From assembly GCA_965203255.1 (NCBI GenBank), contig OZ241882.1:5456001-5520000 (forward strand): a DNA stretch of 64,000 nucleotides, in the 5' to 3' direction. Numbering within the stretch: the stretch's first letter is position 1; each line of letters starts with the position of its first letter. Of this stretch, positions 28,329-37,998 are shown piece after piece. The notes beneath the pieces are model-generated. The model searched no databases, was not told the origin of the DNA, and worked only from the letters and a program-made list of their open reading frames with translations. The position numbers and the translations under genes are program-made. The DNA is from JAPOUP01 sp965203255. Lineage in GTDB: Bacteria > Pseudomonadota > Alphaproteobacteria > Rhodobacterales > Rhodobacteraceae.

Positions 28329-30482
28329 ATGGCTGCCAAGGACACCAACGATCGAAAGCAGGACGGTGCCGATGTCGATGTGATGATCGACAGTGGCAAT
28401 TCCGAGATCAAGCAGATGATCGCCGAAGCCCGTGAACGGGGCTATGTCACCTACGATCAGCTGAACAAGGTGCTTCCGCCGGAGCAGGCGAATTCCGAGC
28501 AGATCGAGGACGTGATGTCGATGCTCTCCGAAATGGGCATCAACATCATTGAGGACGAGGAGGTTGAGGAAGCCGCCCACGATGTCGACGCCAAGGCTTC
28601 CGGAAGAAACGGTAAGTCCGATGAGACGGAAGAGGGTGGAAAGAGACTGACGCCCGGGGCGACCGAGGTTGTTCAGACTTCGGCATCGCGTGAAGTGGCG
28701 GTCACTGCCACAGAGACCGAGAAACTTGACCGAACCGATGATCCGGTTCGCATGTACCTGCGTGAGATGGGCGAAAAGGATCTCCTTTCCCGCGAGGGCG
28801 AAATTGCGATAGCCAAGCGAATCGAGGCTGGCCGCAACACGATGATCGCAGGTCTGTGTGAGAGCCCACTGACCTTCCAGGCGATCACCATCTGGCGCGA
28901 TGAGCTACTCAACGAGGAAGTTCTGCTGCGTGATGTCATAGATCTCGACACGACATTCGGCGCTGCAAACGAAGATGATAGCACGGAGGAGGATGACGAC
29001 GAAGACGAACTTGATGAAGAGGAACGGGAAGGCGCATCGGATGGCGATGACGCGGAAGTGGTGGAGGAAAGCAAGAAGGCTGACGACGAAGAAGACACGG
29101 ATGACGGCGATGATGACCCGCTCCTTGACGATGATGATGAGGAGGAGAACGGGGGCGAAGACGAAGATGACGAAGACGACGAAGACGACGACGAAGAGGA
29201 GGAGCAGTCAAACATCTCGTATGCTGCGATGGAAGTCGCCCTGAAGCCGCGCGTCCTCGACCTCCTTGACAGCATTGCCGGTGACTATGCCCGTCTGTCA
29301 GATTTGCAGCACCAGAGAATTTCGGCGACGCTGAACGAGGAGGATTCGTTTGGAGCGCGAGCGGAAGCAGGATATCAGTGCCTGCGTCTGGAATTGGTCA
29401 AGCAGGTCAACGAGCTTCACCTTAACAACCAGCGAATTGATTCGCTGGTTGAGCAGCTCTATGAGATCAACCGCCGGATCACGTCGATAGATTCCAGCAT
29501 GGTCAAGCTGGCCGATCAGGCCAGAATCAATCGTCGCGAGTTCATTCAGGAATACAAAGGCTGCGAACTCGACCCGACTTGGCTTGATCGGATGTCTGAA
29601 AAGCCCGGTCGGGGCTGGAAGGCATTTGTCCAGAAGTCGGCCACTCGAGTCGAGGAACTTCGGTCGGATATGGCGCAGGTCGGCCAATATGTCGGTGTGA
29701 ACATTCACGAATTCCGTTGTATCGTTCAACGGGTCCAGAAGGGCGAAAAGGAAGCAATCCAGGCCAAGGAGGAAATGGTTGAGGCCAACCTTCGTTTGGT
29801 GATTTCCATCGCCAAGAAATACACCAACCGCGGTCTTCAGTTCCTCGATCTGATCCAGGAAGGCAACATTGGCTTGATGAAGGCGGTTGACAAGTTTGAA
29901 TACCGCCGTGGCTATAAGTTCTCGACCTACGCTACCTGGTGGATTCGCCAGGCGATTACGCGGTCAATTGCCGATCAGGCACGGACGATCCGGATTCCGG
30001 TTCACATGATTGAAACGATCAACAAGTTGGTCCGCACCAGTCGCCAGATGCTGCTCGAGATTGGCAGGGAGCCGACTCCCGAGGAGCTTGCCGAGAAGCT
30101 GCAGATGCCGCTCGACAAGGTTCGCAAAGTGATGAAAATCTCCAAGGAACCGATCTCGCTTGAGACGCCAATTGGTGATGAGGAAGACAGCCAGCTTGGT
30201 GATTTCATTGAGGACAAGAATGCAATTCTGCCGCTGGATTCGGCGATTCAGGAAAATCTAAAGGAGACCACGACCAGAGTGCTTGCCTCGCTGACTCCGC
30301 GCGAGGAGCGGGTTCTTCGGATGCGGTTCGGCATTGGTATGAATACGGATCATACTCTGGAAGAGGTTGGCCAGCAGTTCAATGTCACCCGCGAACGTAT
30401 TCGCCAGATCGAGGCGAAGGCACTTCGGAAGCTGAAGCACCCGAGTCGGTCGCGTAAGCTGAGATCATTTCTTGACCAGTGA
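28329..30482 (+). CDS. rpoD: RNA polymerase sigma factor RpoD (sigma-70)
   Basis: A 717-residue primary sigma factor. Region 1.1 is at the N-terminus (IKQMIAEARERGYVTYDQLN) and region 1.2 around 130-165 (DPVRMYLREMGEKDLLSREG). Region 2 has NLRLVISIAKKYTNRGLQFL and KFSTYATWWIRQAITRSIAD; region 4 ends VTRERIRQIEAKALRKLKHP. Between regions 1.2 and 2, residues ~215-293 form an unusually long tract made mostly of Asp and Glu. Proteobacterial sigma-70 commonly has an acidic non-conserved region here, but this one is extreme. A 121-bp gap separates it from dnaG. Confidence 0.97.
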   Translation: MAAKDTNDRKQDGADVDVMIDSGNSEIKQMIAEARERGYVTYDQLNKVLPPEQANSEQIEDVMSMLSEMGINIIEDEEVEEAAHDVDAKASGRNGKSDETEEGGKRLTPGATEVVQTSASREVAVTATETEKLDRTDDPVRMYLREMGEKDLLSREGEIAIAKRIEAGRNTMIAGLCESPLTFQAITIWRDELLNEEVLLRDVIDLDTTFGAANEDDSTEEDDDEDELDEEEREGASDGDDAEVVEESKKADDEEDTDDGDDDPLLDDDDEEENGGEDEDDEDDEDDDEEEEQSNISYAAMEVALKPRVLDLLDSIAGDYARLSDLQHQRISATLNEEDSFGARAEAGYQCLRLELVKQVNELHLNNQRIDSLVEQLYEINRRITSIDSSMVKLADQARINRREFIQEYKGCELDPTWLDRMSEKPGRGWKAFVQKSATRVEELRSDMAQVGQYVGVNIHEFRCIVQRVQKGEKEAIQAKEEMVEANLRLVISIAKKYTNRGLQFLDLIQEGNIGLMKAVDKFEYRRGYKFSTYATWWIRQAITRSIADQARTIRIPVHMIETINKLVRTSRQMLLEIGREPTPEELAEKLQMPLDKVRKVMKISKEPISLETPIGDEEDSQLGDFIEDKNAILPLDSAIQENLKETTTRVLASLTPREERVLRMRFGIGMNTDHTLEEVGQQFNVTRERIRQIEAKALRKLKHPSRSRKLRSFLDQ

Positions 30483-30848
30483 TGATCGTTGGCCTTGAGG
30501 CGGACAAAACGGTCAATCCGTTGTGTTGGCCGCTCGGGGTTGCAGCTCCGGTTCGTTCCATTGCGTACCTGCTCCGAATTCCAGGCTGACTGTGGCTTGG
30601 CAGGGGACGAATCGGTGACCGGATTCCCCTTACGGCGCTGCACGTTATGGACTCTGCACAGGGCAGTCGCGAATTCATCGCGGCATTCTCCGCGTTCGGT
30701 CCCCGTCAGGTCACGACCAACGCGGTTGACAAGGCTGGCAGGAGTCTGGCGCTCGCCCTTTGAGCCCGACGTCCATTCCGAAGCACACAACCGCATCGAG
30801 TGGACGAATACTCATTATCCGGAGCACGACGTACAAAGGACGATTGGC
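30483..30848. other. Intergenic region rpoD-cobS with possible HNH-gene remnant
   Basis: No intact gene. On the minus strand near 30620-30730 the frame reads DEFATALCRVH, reminiscent of the DEF-x4-LCR-x-HH core of small DUF968/HNH nucleases, but the second His and the following helix are not recognisable. This may be a decayed HNH gene; the evidence is weak. Confidence 0.3.
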
Positions 30849-31613
30849 TCATGCCGATGCGATAACGATCAGGATTGTGACTTCGCTGATCTGTTGGGTT
30901 GCTCCCAGAATATCGCCCGATTGGCCTCCGATCCTGGCCCTTGAGATTGCAGCGACCATCAAGGTTGTCGCACAGAGACCTATGACGACCGCAATAAAGG
31001 TGAAACCCAACGTGAGGATGCCGACACCTGCTGCAATGGCAAGGGCAACGAGCATCGTGTTCTGTGGAGGTCTGCCGACGCTCGATGAAAGACCTGTGGA
31101 GCGAGCATTCGGCAACATGTGCATCAGCACCACAATTGGTGCGCGCGACAGAACCGCCGCCGCGACCAACGGCACCCAAAGCGCACCTTCGGCGGCAATG
31201 GCTGCGAGTGCGCACCATCGCATGCCGACGGAAAAAACCACAGCGACAACCCCGTAGACTCCGACGCGACTGTCCGTCATGATCGTGAGCCGTTGTTCGG
31301 ATGTTCGCCCTCCCCACAGACCGTCAACCGAATCGGCGAGTCCGTCCTCATGCAATGCTCCGGTAACGGCGACCATCAAGGCCAACGCGATTCCAGCTGT
31401 AAGTGGGGGGGGAAGGCCACTCGACATCCAAGCAACTATGGCCGCCAGGAGCCCAACAACCAGGCCCACAAGGGGATATGCCCATGCCGCGCGCGCACCC
31501 CGACTTCCTCGTAGCGACGGCATCGGCAGTCGTGTAAGCAGCGTCAGTGCTTCCTCAAGGTCACCTCGGCTGAACAGAATGCTGTCGCTGTCAGGCATTG
31601 GAACGGACATCAT
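30849..31613 (-). CDS. cobS: Adenosylcobinamide-GDP ribazoletransferase CobS
   Basis: A 254-residue membrane protein with about six hydrophobic helices and the conserved motif GALHEDGLADSVDGLWGG, then RLTIMTDSRVGVYGV, which identifies CobS. It joins adenosylcobinamide-GDP to alpha-ribazole in the last steps of cobalamin synthesis in the inner membrane. ATG 31613 (MMSVPMPDSD) is preferred; an upstream frame extension to 31697 would overlap cobT. It is divergent from cobT, with about 66 bp between starts. No cobalamin riboswitch fits in that space. Confidence 0.93.
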   Translation of the reverse strand: MMSVPMPDSDSILFSRGDLEEALTLLTRLPMPSLRGSRGARAAWAYPLVGLVVGLLAAIVAWMSSGLPPPLTAGIALALMVAVTGALHEDGLADSVDGLWGGRTSEQRLTIMTDSRVGVYGVVAVVFSVGMRWCALAAIAAEGALWVPLVAAAVLSRAPIVVLMHMLPNARSTGLSSSVGRPPQNTMLVALAIAAGVGILTLGFTFIAVVIGLCATTLMVAAISRARIGGQSGDILGATQQISEVTILIVIASA

Positions 31614-31679
31614 GAACTGCATCCGGCATGTGATGCAAGTATTGCAAGGGACGATGCGCTGCAACAAGGTACCTTGGCC

Positions 31680-32696
31680 ATGATCGAAATTCCTCACGAC
31701 ATGGAGTCGTTACGGACCATTCTAATGAGCCTGCCGGGCCCTGACGGGTTTGCTCGGACGAACGCGGAATGGAGAAACCAGCAACTCACCAAGCCACCGG
31801 GTGCGCTTGGTCGGCTGGAGACACTTGCGATCTGGTATGCTGGCTGGCGCGGTGAGGCCCGGCCTAGCCTACGCAAACCGCAGATGATTGTATTCGCTGG
31901 CAATCACGGAGTTGCGGCGCATGGCGTCTCTGCGTTTCCGGCGGAAGTAACTTCTCAGATGGTGACGAATTTCCGCGCTGGTGGTGGCGCGGTCAATCAG
32001 CTGGCAACGGTAGCCGGAGCCCAACTGGACATTCATGAACTTGAGCTTGAACGTCCGACGGAGGATTTCACCATCCGTCCGGCGATGGACCGGAAGGAAT
32101 TTCTGACGTCCCTGGCGGTAGGTTGGGAGGCGGTTTCATCGGATGCGGATATTCTGGTGGTAGGGGAAATGGGGATTGGGAATACAACTTCCGCTGCCGC
32201 CATATGCGCGGCCCTGCTCGGAGGGGAGGGATCGAAATGGGTCGGGCGTGGGACAGGCGTGGATGATTCGGGGTTACAGGCGAAGGCCCGTGTTGTGGAT
32301 GAGGGTCTGAGACGGCATTCGAACTCACTGGATGACCCGCTGGAAGCACTGCGCTGTTTGGGTGGACGCGAGTTGGTCGCAATGGCTGGATCTGTCCTGC
32401 GGTCACGGCTGCTCGGAATTCCGGTGATTTTGGATGGGTTCATTTGCGCCGCAGCAACATTGGCGTTGGAGGTGGCTTCGCCAGGTGCGCTTGACCATTG
32501 CATTGCAGGTCATGTCTCGGCCGAAGCATCGCACGCACGGCTTCTGAATGCGATGGGAAAGGAACCGCTTCTGTCGCTTGATATGCGCCTTGGCGAAGGA
32601 ACTGGAGCGGCATTGGCGATAGGAATTCTAAAGGGTGCGGTTGCCTGTCATTCCGGGATGGCGACCTTCGCGGAAGCGGGAGTGTCGGAGGAATAG
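31680..32696 (+). CDS. cobT: Nicotinate-nucleotide--dimethylbenzimidazole phosphoribosyltransferase CobT
   Basis: A 338-residue protein with KPPGALGRLETLAIWYAGW near the N-terminus, VVGEMGIGNTTSAAAICAAL mid-protein and LDMRLGEGTGAALAIGILKG at the C-terminus, where the Glu is the likely catalytic base. It makes alpha-ribazole 5'-phosphate from dimethylbenzimidazole and nicotinate mononucleotide, feeding CobS. ATG 31680 is chosen; AAGG lies about 10 bases upstream. A TTG at 31674 is possible but less likely. Divergent from cobS, convergent with the antiporter gene 64 bp downstream. Confidence 0.95.
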   Translation: MIEIPHDMESLRTILMSLPGPDGFARTNAEWRNQQLTKPPGALGRLETLAIWYAGWRGEARPSLRKPQMIVFAGNHGVAAHGVSAFPAEVTSQMVTNFRAGGGAVNQLATVAGAQLDIHELELERPTEDFTIRPAMDRKEFLTSLAVGWEAVSSDADILVVGEMGIGNTTSAAAICAALLGGEGSKWVGRGTGVDDSGLQAKARVVDEGLRRHSNSLDDPLEALRCLGGRELVAMAGSVLRSRLLGIPVILDGFICAAATLALEVASPGALDHCIAGHVSAEASHARLLNAMGKEPLLSLDMRLGEGTGAALAIGILKGAVACHSGMATFAEAGVSEE

Positions 32697-32760
32697 GCGC
32701 GATTCCAGAGCCATCTCAATTGTCTCCCGAGAGTTGTTGCAGCGTTGGGCCATTTGGGCA

Positions 32761-34641
32761 TCAGCCACTCCGGTTCCTTTCGCGCTCGCTGAAATGGGCG
32801 AACAGCGCAGCATCGAGTTCGGCGTCCAGCTCTTTGGCACGGGCTAGGTATTCGGGGTTCTTCTCGATAGGAATTCCCGGCTTCCAGACTTCCGCCAGCT
32901 TGCGTACGGCAGAACGGTCGTAGTCGAAATAGGTTCTTTCCAGTTCTGCTGCTTCGAAGTCGCTTACGCCTATATTCTCCAGAACGTAGCGCGCGGCTCG
33001 CAGGCTCGAGTCGAAGACCTCGCGAACGATGTCATTCGCTCCTGCGCCATAGAGTTCGTAGACATGCGTCCTGTCACGCGCACGGGCTACAATGTGAAGT
33101 TCGGGGCGAACCCGGCGGGCATAGGAAACAAGCTTGGTTGTCGCAGTTCTATCGTCAAGCGCAACCACGAGCACCGCTGCTTCCATGAGACCGGCCGCCC
33201 GCAGTACCTCCGGTCTTGTCGGGTCTCCGAAGAATCCCTTGAAGCCGAACTTACGCATCAGCTGTATTGTTCTGAGATCGCTGTCGAGAACAGTGGTACG
33301 AAAGCCTGACATTTTGACCATTCGATTGACAGCCTGACCAAAACGCCCGACACCAGCGATAATGATCGGGCCCTGTGGGTCCACCTCGTCGTGATCTGGC
33401 GTGGAGCCATCCTCTATCCGGCTGGTGAGCCTGTCATAAAGAATGAAAAACAGCGGTGTCAGAAGCATTGAAAGCGCAGTGACGGTCAGTAGCTTCTGGG
33501 CAAGGGGGTCGGGGAGCACGTTCTGTTGTGCCGAAAAGGAGAGCAGCACGAAGCCGAATTCACCTGCTTGGGCGAGTCCAAGTGTAAACAGCCACCTGTC
33601 GCGGCCCCTGATCCCGAAAGCAGTCCCTAGAACAAATAGGACGGCACCCTTGGCCAGCATTAGACCGATGGTGAGGCCGAGCAGCGTAAATGGTTCGCGC
33701 AGGAATCCGGCTACATTCATTCCCGCGCCCACAGTAATGAAGAACAATCCGAGCAGAAGACCCTTGAATGGTTCGATGTCAGACTCCAGCTCATGCCGAA
33801 ACTCTGAATTCGCGAGAAGGACGCCAGCAAGAAACGTTCCAAGCGCGGGCGAAAGGCCAACAAGTGTCATTAGGAACGCTATTCCGATCACAATGAGAAG
33901 AGCGAAAGCGGTATACATTTCCCTCAATCTAGCGGCATGGATGAACCTGAAAAGCGGCCTTGTAAGGAAGGTGCCGGCCAGGATCACACCAACTATTGCC
34001 GCAAGTGTCACAAGGGTGGCACCCCATCCGGGCAGACCTTCAACCAGTGACATGGCATGTTCGGCATCCGACCCGGACGCTTGGTCACCAGCACGGCTGA
34101 CCGATCCGTCGGCGTTGAATCTTGGCAGCGCGGGTGCCGCTAGCAGCGGCATCAGGATGAGCATCGGAATTAACGCAATGTCCTGGGTAAGCAGTACGGA
34201 AAACGCCGAGCGCCCGCCGGCGGTTCGCAAGAGATCCTTTTCGTTGAGTGTCTGGAGAACAATGGCAGTCGATGAGAGCGCGAAAACCAGACCTATGGCG
34301 ATGGACGATGAGCGCGTCTGTCCAAAAAACAACGCGCACAAGTAGACGATGGTCGCGGTCAGGACAATCTGCATCACCCCAAGTCCAAGAACGCGGTGAC
34401 GCATGTCCCATAGCGCACGGGGTTCCAATTCGAGGCCGATAAGAAACAGCATCAGCACGACACCGAATTCAGCAAAATGCCGAACGTCTTCGGTATCGAT
34501 GACTATGCCCATGACCGGGCCGATAAGGAGGCCTGCAGTCAGATATCCCAGAACGGATCCCAACCCTAACCGTGCAGCCAAAGGGACGGCGATGACCGCG
34601 GCCGCAAGGTAGACTGTCGCTTGAAACAGCAGGCCTGCCAT
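32761..34641 (-). CDS. CPA2-family monovalent cation:proton antiporter with RCK_N domain (KefB/YbaL-like)
   Basis: A 626-residue protein. Roughly residues 1-390 are membrane-embedded with 12 or so helices, including VLGYLTAGLLIGPVMG and FALSSTAIVLQTLNEKDLL, a Na+/H+ exchanger domain. After ~410 comes a cytosolic TrkA-N/RCK domain (IIIAGVGRFGQAVNRMVKMS, a Rossmann GxGxxG motif) that binds nucleotide and gates transport. A short basic C-terminal tail follows. Family members export K+ or Na+ in exchange for protons; the ion here cannot be told. The Met at 34641 is chosen since upstream codons lack family similarity. No KefF/KefG ancillary gene is nearby. Confidence 0.9.
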   Translation of the reverse strand: MAGLLFQATVYLAAAVIAVPLAARLGLGSVLGYLTAGLLIGPVMGIVIDTEDVRHFAEFGVVLMLFLIGLELEPRALWDMRHRVLGLGVMQIVLTATIVYLCALFFGQTRSSSIAIGLVFALSSTAIVLQTLNEKDLLRTAGGRSAFSVLLTQDIALIPMLILMPLLAAPALPRFNADGSVSRAGDQASGSDAEHAMSLVEGLPGWGATLVTLAAIVGVILAGTFLTRPLFRFIHAARLREMYTAFALLIVIGIAFLMTLVGLSPALGTFLAGVLLANSEFRHELESDIEPFKGLLLGLFFITVGAGMNVAGFLREPFTLLGLTIGLMLAKGAVLFVLGTAFGIRGRDRWLFTLGLAQAGEFGFVLLSFSAQQNVLPDPLAQKLLTVTALSMLLTPLFFILYDRLTSRIEDGSTPDHDEVDPQGPIIIAGVGRFGQAVNRMVKMSGFRTTVLDSDLRTIQLMRKFGFKGFFGDPTRPEVLRAAGLMEAAVLVVALDDRTATTKLVSYARRVRPELHIVARARDRTHVYELYGAGANDIVREVFDSSLRAARYVLENIGVSDFEAAELERTYFDYDRSAVRKLAEVWKPGIPIEKNPEYLARAKELDAELDAALFAHFSERERNRSG

Positions 34642-34942
34642 TTGGATTTCCACTAACTTGATGCGCAAGCATCGCTGCACTGCCGCAGAAACACAAGTCA
34701 CCCCAAGGTCGAATCCCCAACCGCTGGGGTTGGCCGGAGTTCAGGATCCCGAAGAAGCCTTGATCCATTTGAACTGGCGGAAATCCTGGCTGCTACCAAC
34801 ATCTTTGCTGTCACGGGTCACGTATGAGTTTCGCTTGTTGGGTTGATATTCCCAATAACAGAAGCGTCTCAATCTCAGTGCATCGATTCCTGCCCGGAGC
34901 TATGACAGCGAGGCGATTTCGCCAGTTGGATACGATTGTAGC
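34642..34942. other. Intergenic region between antiporter gene and hypothetical gene
   Basis: About 300 bp without a gene. A weak CCAAC/GTTGG hairpin lies near 34720-34740. Promoter of the antiporter gene is presumably within the first 100 bp above 34641. Confidence 0.4.
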
Positions 34943-37468
34943 CTATCCAGCAGGCATCCGTAACGTGATGCTCCGTCCGTTCTTGACATAGTGCAGTTCG
35001 CCTGCACCGATTGCGGTTACCCGGCCTCCATCAATCCGGTCACCAACCTTAATATCCTTGACAACCCGGCCTGATCTCAGCCGAACGAGTGCTTGGCGTT
35101 GACCGGTCGGACCGTATGTGCCGACAAGGTTGATTCTACCAAGATCAATCGCGTCGCGCTGGGTGGCCCGGCTGGCGACTGAAACGCTTGAAGGTATGGC
35201 TGTAGCAGCTTTTTCAGATTGCGCCTTGGCTGTTGCACGGTTGCTCGTCTCCTCGCTCACGCGGGACTTGGCTGCCAAACCCAGTCCTTCGGGCCGCGGC
35301 ACAGGCAATGGCGAGGTCAACGCAGCGAGGCCGGATTCCAATTCGAGACTCACACCACCTTTCATCTCGGATGACGGGACTTTCGCTGTCTTGGCGGATA
35401 AATCGGCTGTCGGAGACTGGGATTGTCTTCTGTCAAAGGGTAAAGGGTCCCCCTGTGCCGCTACGGGATGTGAGGACCTGTCGGTTGCGGGCCACAATCC
35501 TGTCGGGTTATCGTGGGATGCCAGGTCGGTCTCCGCGACCTGGCGCTTAGCATTCATGGATGTGTCAGATTCTGTGTCTGACATCCCGATGGGGAGGTTG
35601 TCGAGTAAGACCTGCCAATCGGAAACGTATTTTTCGGTCTCGCTTGGCGTCGGTGCCCGCAGGAGTTTCGGGTTAGCTGTCAGAAAGCTGCTTTCCGGTG
35701 CCGTTGCGGCAGATGTTGGCGTGTCGACCCGATCGACGGCGGCGACGTGGGTAATTCCAAGTCGACCGTCATCGACCATTCCGGCCGGCTGAATCGGATC
35801 AAGTGGCAGTATATCGGTCTCGAAGTGGATCCTGGCGCTCCCGGCGTCGTTGTTAGGTGGACCGACTGCGCGGTATGGGGGAGGGCTCCTGCCGAGGTGA
35901 GGAAAGTCAGAAACTGCGTCAACCGTCAGGAAGCCGCTTCTTGGTACCGTTGCGGCAGATGTTGAAGAGTCGACCTGATCGACGGCGGCGACGTAGATGA
36001 CTTCAATTCGACCGTCGCCGTCCATTCCTGCGGGTTGAATCGGATCAAGTGGCCAGATACCGGTCTTGAGATAGGTCCGCTCGCTCTCCGCAATGCTCGG
36101 AGGTGGATCGAGTATGCGGTCGGGAGGAGGGCTTCTGCTGACGTCATGAAGGTCAGGAATTGGGTCAGCAGTCCATACGGCGGTTTGGGTCTGAACCGCT
36201 TGTGTGGATGGGAGTTCGGTAGATCCTTCAAGGACTTGCTCCGCGAAAGGCAACTGCACGGCCGCATCGCTATCCAGAATTGGCGCCGGGTTCCCGTCGG
36301 CTGTCCGCTGCAAAGTCCAAGAGCGCAGGAACTGGTTCAAATTCGATTCGATCTGACCCGGTGAAATCCAGAGTAACAGGCCGACGCAAAGTCCAATCAC
36401 CAGAAGTAGAGCGAGCAGAAAGACCATTACACGCGGCCAACGGCGCCTTCTGGATGGACGTTGAAAGGCAAACGTGATTCGTTCCTTTTCAAGGCCCTCA
36501 AGAGATAGCGCCGGACCGAGTTTTTTGTACCCGGCTATCTGGCTCGGCGTCCTTCCCGAAGAGGAACCCGTTGTTGGATGAGATTCATGTTCGCCGGTGA
36601 ATTGAGCGGCAGCGCCAGCTTGATTACGCAACACACCGGGGCCAGCAATTCGAGATGAGGTGACGGGCATCCGCGTGAGGCCCAGATCCCCGCGGAGGGG
36701 CGACCGAACCATCTCCCGGCTATCGTCCACAGGTAGCCGTGCCGTGACCAAGGATGGCGCCGATTGCCCGCTAGGCGGAGCCCGTTCACTCGAGTGCGGA
36801 TGCTGTTCCGGCACCAAGGTCGCGGGTTGTTCGGATTGATGCAACCTGGACGGGATTTGGTCGTCATGCCCGTCTGAATTTCCTTGCCCTGGTCGGGCCT
36901 CGCTCCTTCTTTGTGGTTTGTTCGAACCGAGAATTAACATGCGGTCCGGATCGGACTCGACTTCCTCACCGCGGCCCAAGAGCGAAACTGAATGGTTCGT
37001 TGCGCCGAAGAATGGCTCTCCTTCAAAGGTTCCGAATTCCGGAATCGCAACAAATGATACTGGGTTGAACCCATGCTGGACGGCAAAAGATTCAGCTTCA
37101 TTCAGTGATTCGCGGAAAACGACCGCGACTTGCGCCGATTGACCGTTGCTTCGCCAGTCGAAAACCAGATCATCGACTTCGTATGGAGTCTTGCCTTCCA
37201 ACCCTTGCCGAATCTGCACAATTTGGGCGTTGATGCCTGGTCCAGGCGCATGGACGTCGGTGTAGAGAATCTGTGAATTCGGAATTATGAGTTTGGTTGT
37301 TACGCCGCCGCTCGCCAGCTCTGCGGCAGTCCTGCGCAGCACGGCGAGTTGGTCGCTGAGATTGGGGTCGTCAAGTGACACATTGCCAACACACATCCAG
37401 CCGATCTTGGTCCGATGAAGAATGCCAATGCCTTCATGACTGAGATTCAGGGCGAAATTCGGTTTCAT
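34943..37468 (-). CDS. Large hypothetical protein, PilM-like N-terminus, one membrane helix, GspC/PilP-like C-terminus
   Basis: An 841-residue protein from ATG 37468 (MKPNFALNLSHEGIGILHR). The first ~170 residues (KLIIPNSQILYTDVHAPGPG, LEGKTPYEVDDLVFDWRS) resemble the fold of PilM/GspL-like proteins in a Rhodobacteraceae family often labelled hypothetical. A low-complexity polar stretch follows, then one transmembrane helix at ~355-378 (VMVFLLALLLVIGLCVGLLL). A ~300-residue Pro/Ser/Asp-rich region contains two imperfect ~85-residue repeats, each with PLDPIQPAGM and VAAVD. The last ~60 residues (LVGTYGPTGQRQALVRLRSG, then VKDIKVGDRIDGGRVTAIGA) look like a GspC/PilP periplasmic domain. A role in an envelope complex is inference. 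No other secretion or pilus genes are adjacent. Confidence 0.75.
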   Translation of the reverse strand: MKPNFALNLSHEGIGILHRTKIGWMCVGNVSLDDPNLSDQLAVLRRTAAELASGGVTTKLIIPNSQILYTDVHAPGPGINAQIVQIRQGLEGKTPYEVDDLVFDWRSNGQSAQVAVVFRESLNEAESFAVQHGFNPVSFVAIPEFGTFEGEPFFGATNHSVSLLGRGEEVESDPDRMLILGSNKPQRRSEARPGQGNSDGHDDQIPSRLHQSEQPATLVPEQHPHSSERAPPSGQSAPSLVTARLPVDDSREMVRSPLRGDLGLTRMPVTSSRIAGPGVLRNQAGAAAQFTGEHESHPTTGSSSGRTPSQIAGYKKLGPALSLEGLEKERITFAFQRPSRRRRWPRVMVFLLALLLVIGLCVGLLLWISPGQIESNLNQFLRSWTLQRTADGNPAPILDSDAAVQLPFAEQVLEGSTELPSTQAVQTQTAVWTADPIPDLHDVSRSPPPDRILDPPPSIAESERTYLKTGIWPLDPIQPAGMDGDGRIEVIYVAAVDQVDSSTSAATVPRSGFLTVDAVSDFPHLGRSPPPYRAVGPPNNDAGSARIHFETDILPLDPIQPAGMVDDGRLGITHVAAVDRVDTPTSAATAPESSFLTANPKLLRAPTPSETEKYVSDWQVLLDNLPIGMSDTESDTSMNAKRQVAETDLASHDNPTGLWPATDRSSHPVAAQGDPLPFDRRQSQSPTADLSAKTAKVPSSEMKGGVSLELESGLAALTSPLPVPRPEGLGLAAKSRVSEETSNRATAKAQSEKAATAIPSSVSVASRATQRDAIDLGRINLVGTYGPTGQRQALVRLRSGRVVKDIKVGDRIDGGRVTAIGAGELHYVKNGRSITLRMPAG

Positions 37469-37998
37469 CTGATCTGCCCGCAACGGATTCGGATAGTCCG
37501 AATTCCGGCTTCCTGACGGACCCGACCTTAGCATGCATCATCGGATTTCCGCAAGCGTCGAACGATTTGATGACAATGGCACCCAAGAGTTGCCATGGAG
37601 CTGAAGGATACACAGGAATCCCGCGTTCGCCGAAGGCGAATCGCCTGTCCTGGAACATTGCGTCTGGATTGGCGTGCGTCATCGTCAATGTCGGAGACTG
37701 CGTCGATCAATGGTTCGGCACTGCCTGTGCGGTGTTAAAAGCCAGGTTTCAGCGATCGACGGCAGCTACCGCCACACTCAGGAATGCGCGGTGGCCGGAT
37801 AGGTCGATTCTGAGGAGCCATATGCCAAAAAAGAGCCGACTGACGCTCGGGTCGACTGGCCATTGTGTCGACGGTTCACCGACTGTCCAATGGTGTGCCT
37901 TCCCCTGCGGATGAGCCACATCAGGCCGCCTCGATGTGGCTGCATCCAAGTCGCTCCGCATTCGGCCTTTGTTCGTCCCGTAAAGAGTATTTGTGGTC
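37469..37998. other. Intergenic region between hypothetical gene and metY
   Basis: About 530 bp. Short frames on both strands overlap and resemble no family I know. The metY stop is at 37999; I see no strong hairpin terminator. Confidence 0.45.

Noticed and set aside
28673..29275. Minus-strand frame encoding a poly-serine protein
   Set aside because: It is the antisense image of the Asp/Glu codons in rpoD and has no independent support.
31614..31679. Possible cobalamin riboswitch between cobS and cobT
   Set aside because: The 66-bp spacer is far too short for the ~200-nt aptamer, and no B12-box is visible.
34700..34760. tRNA-like segment with GGTCGAATCC
   Set aside because: No acceptor, D or anticodon stems can be formed around it; only a weak CCAAC/GTTGG hairpin is present.
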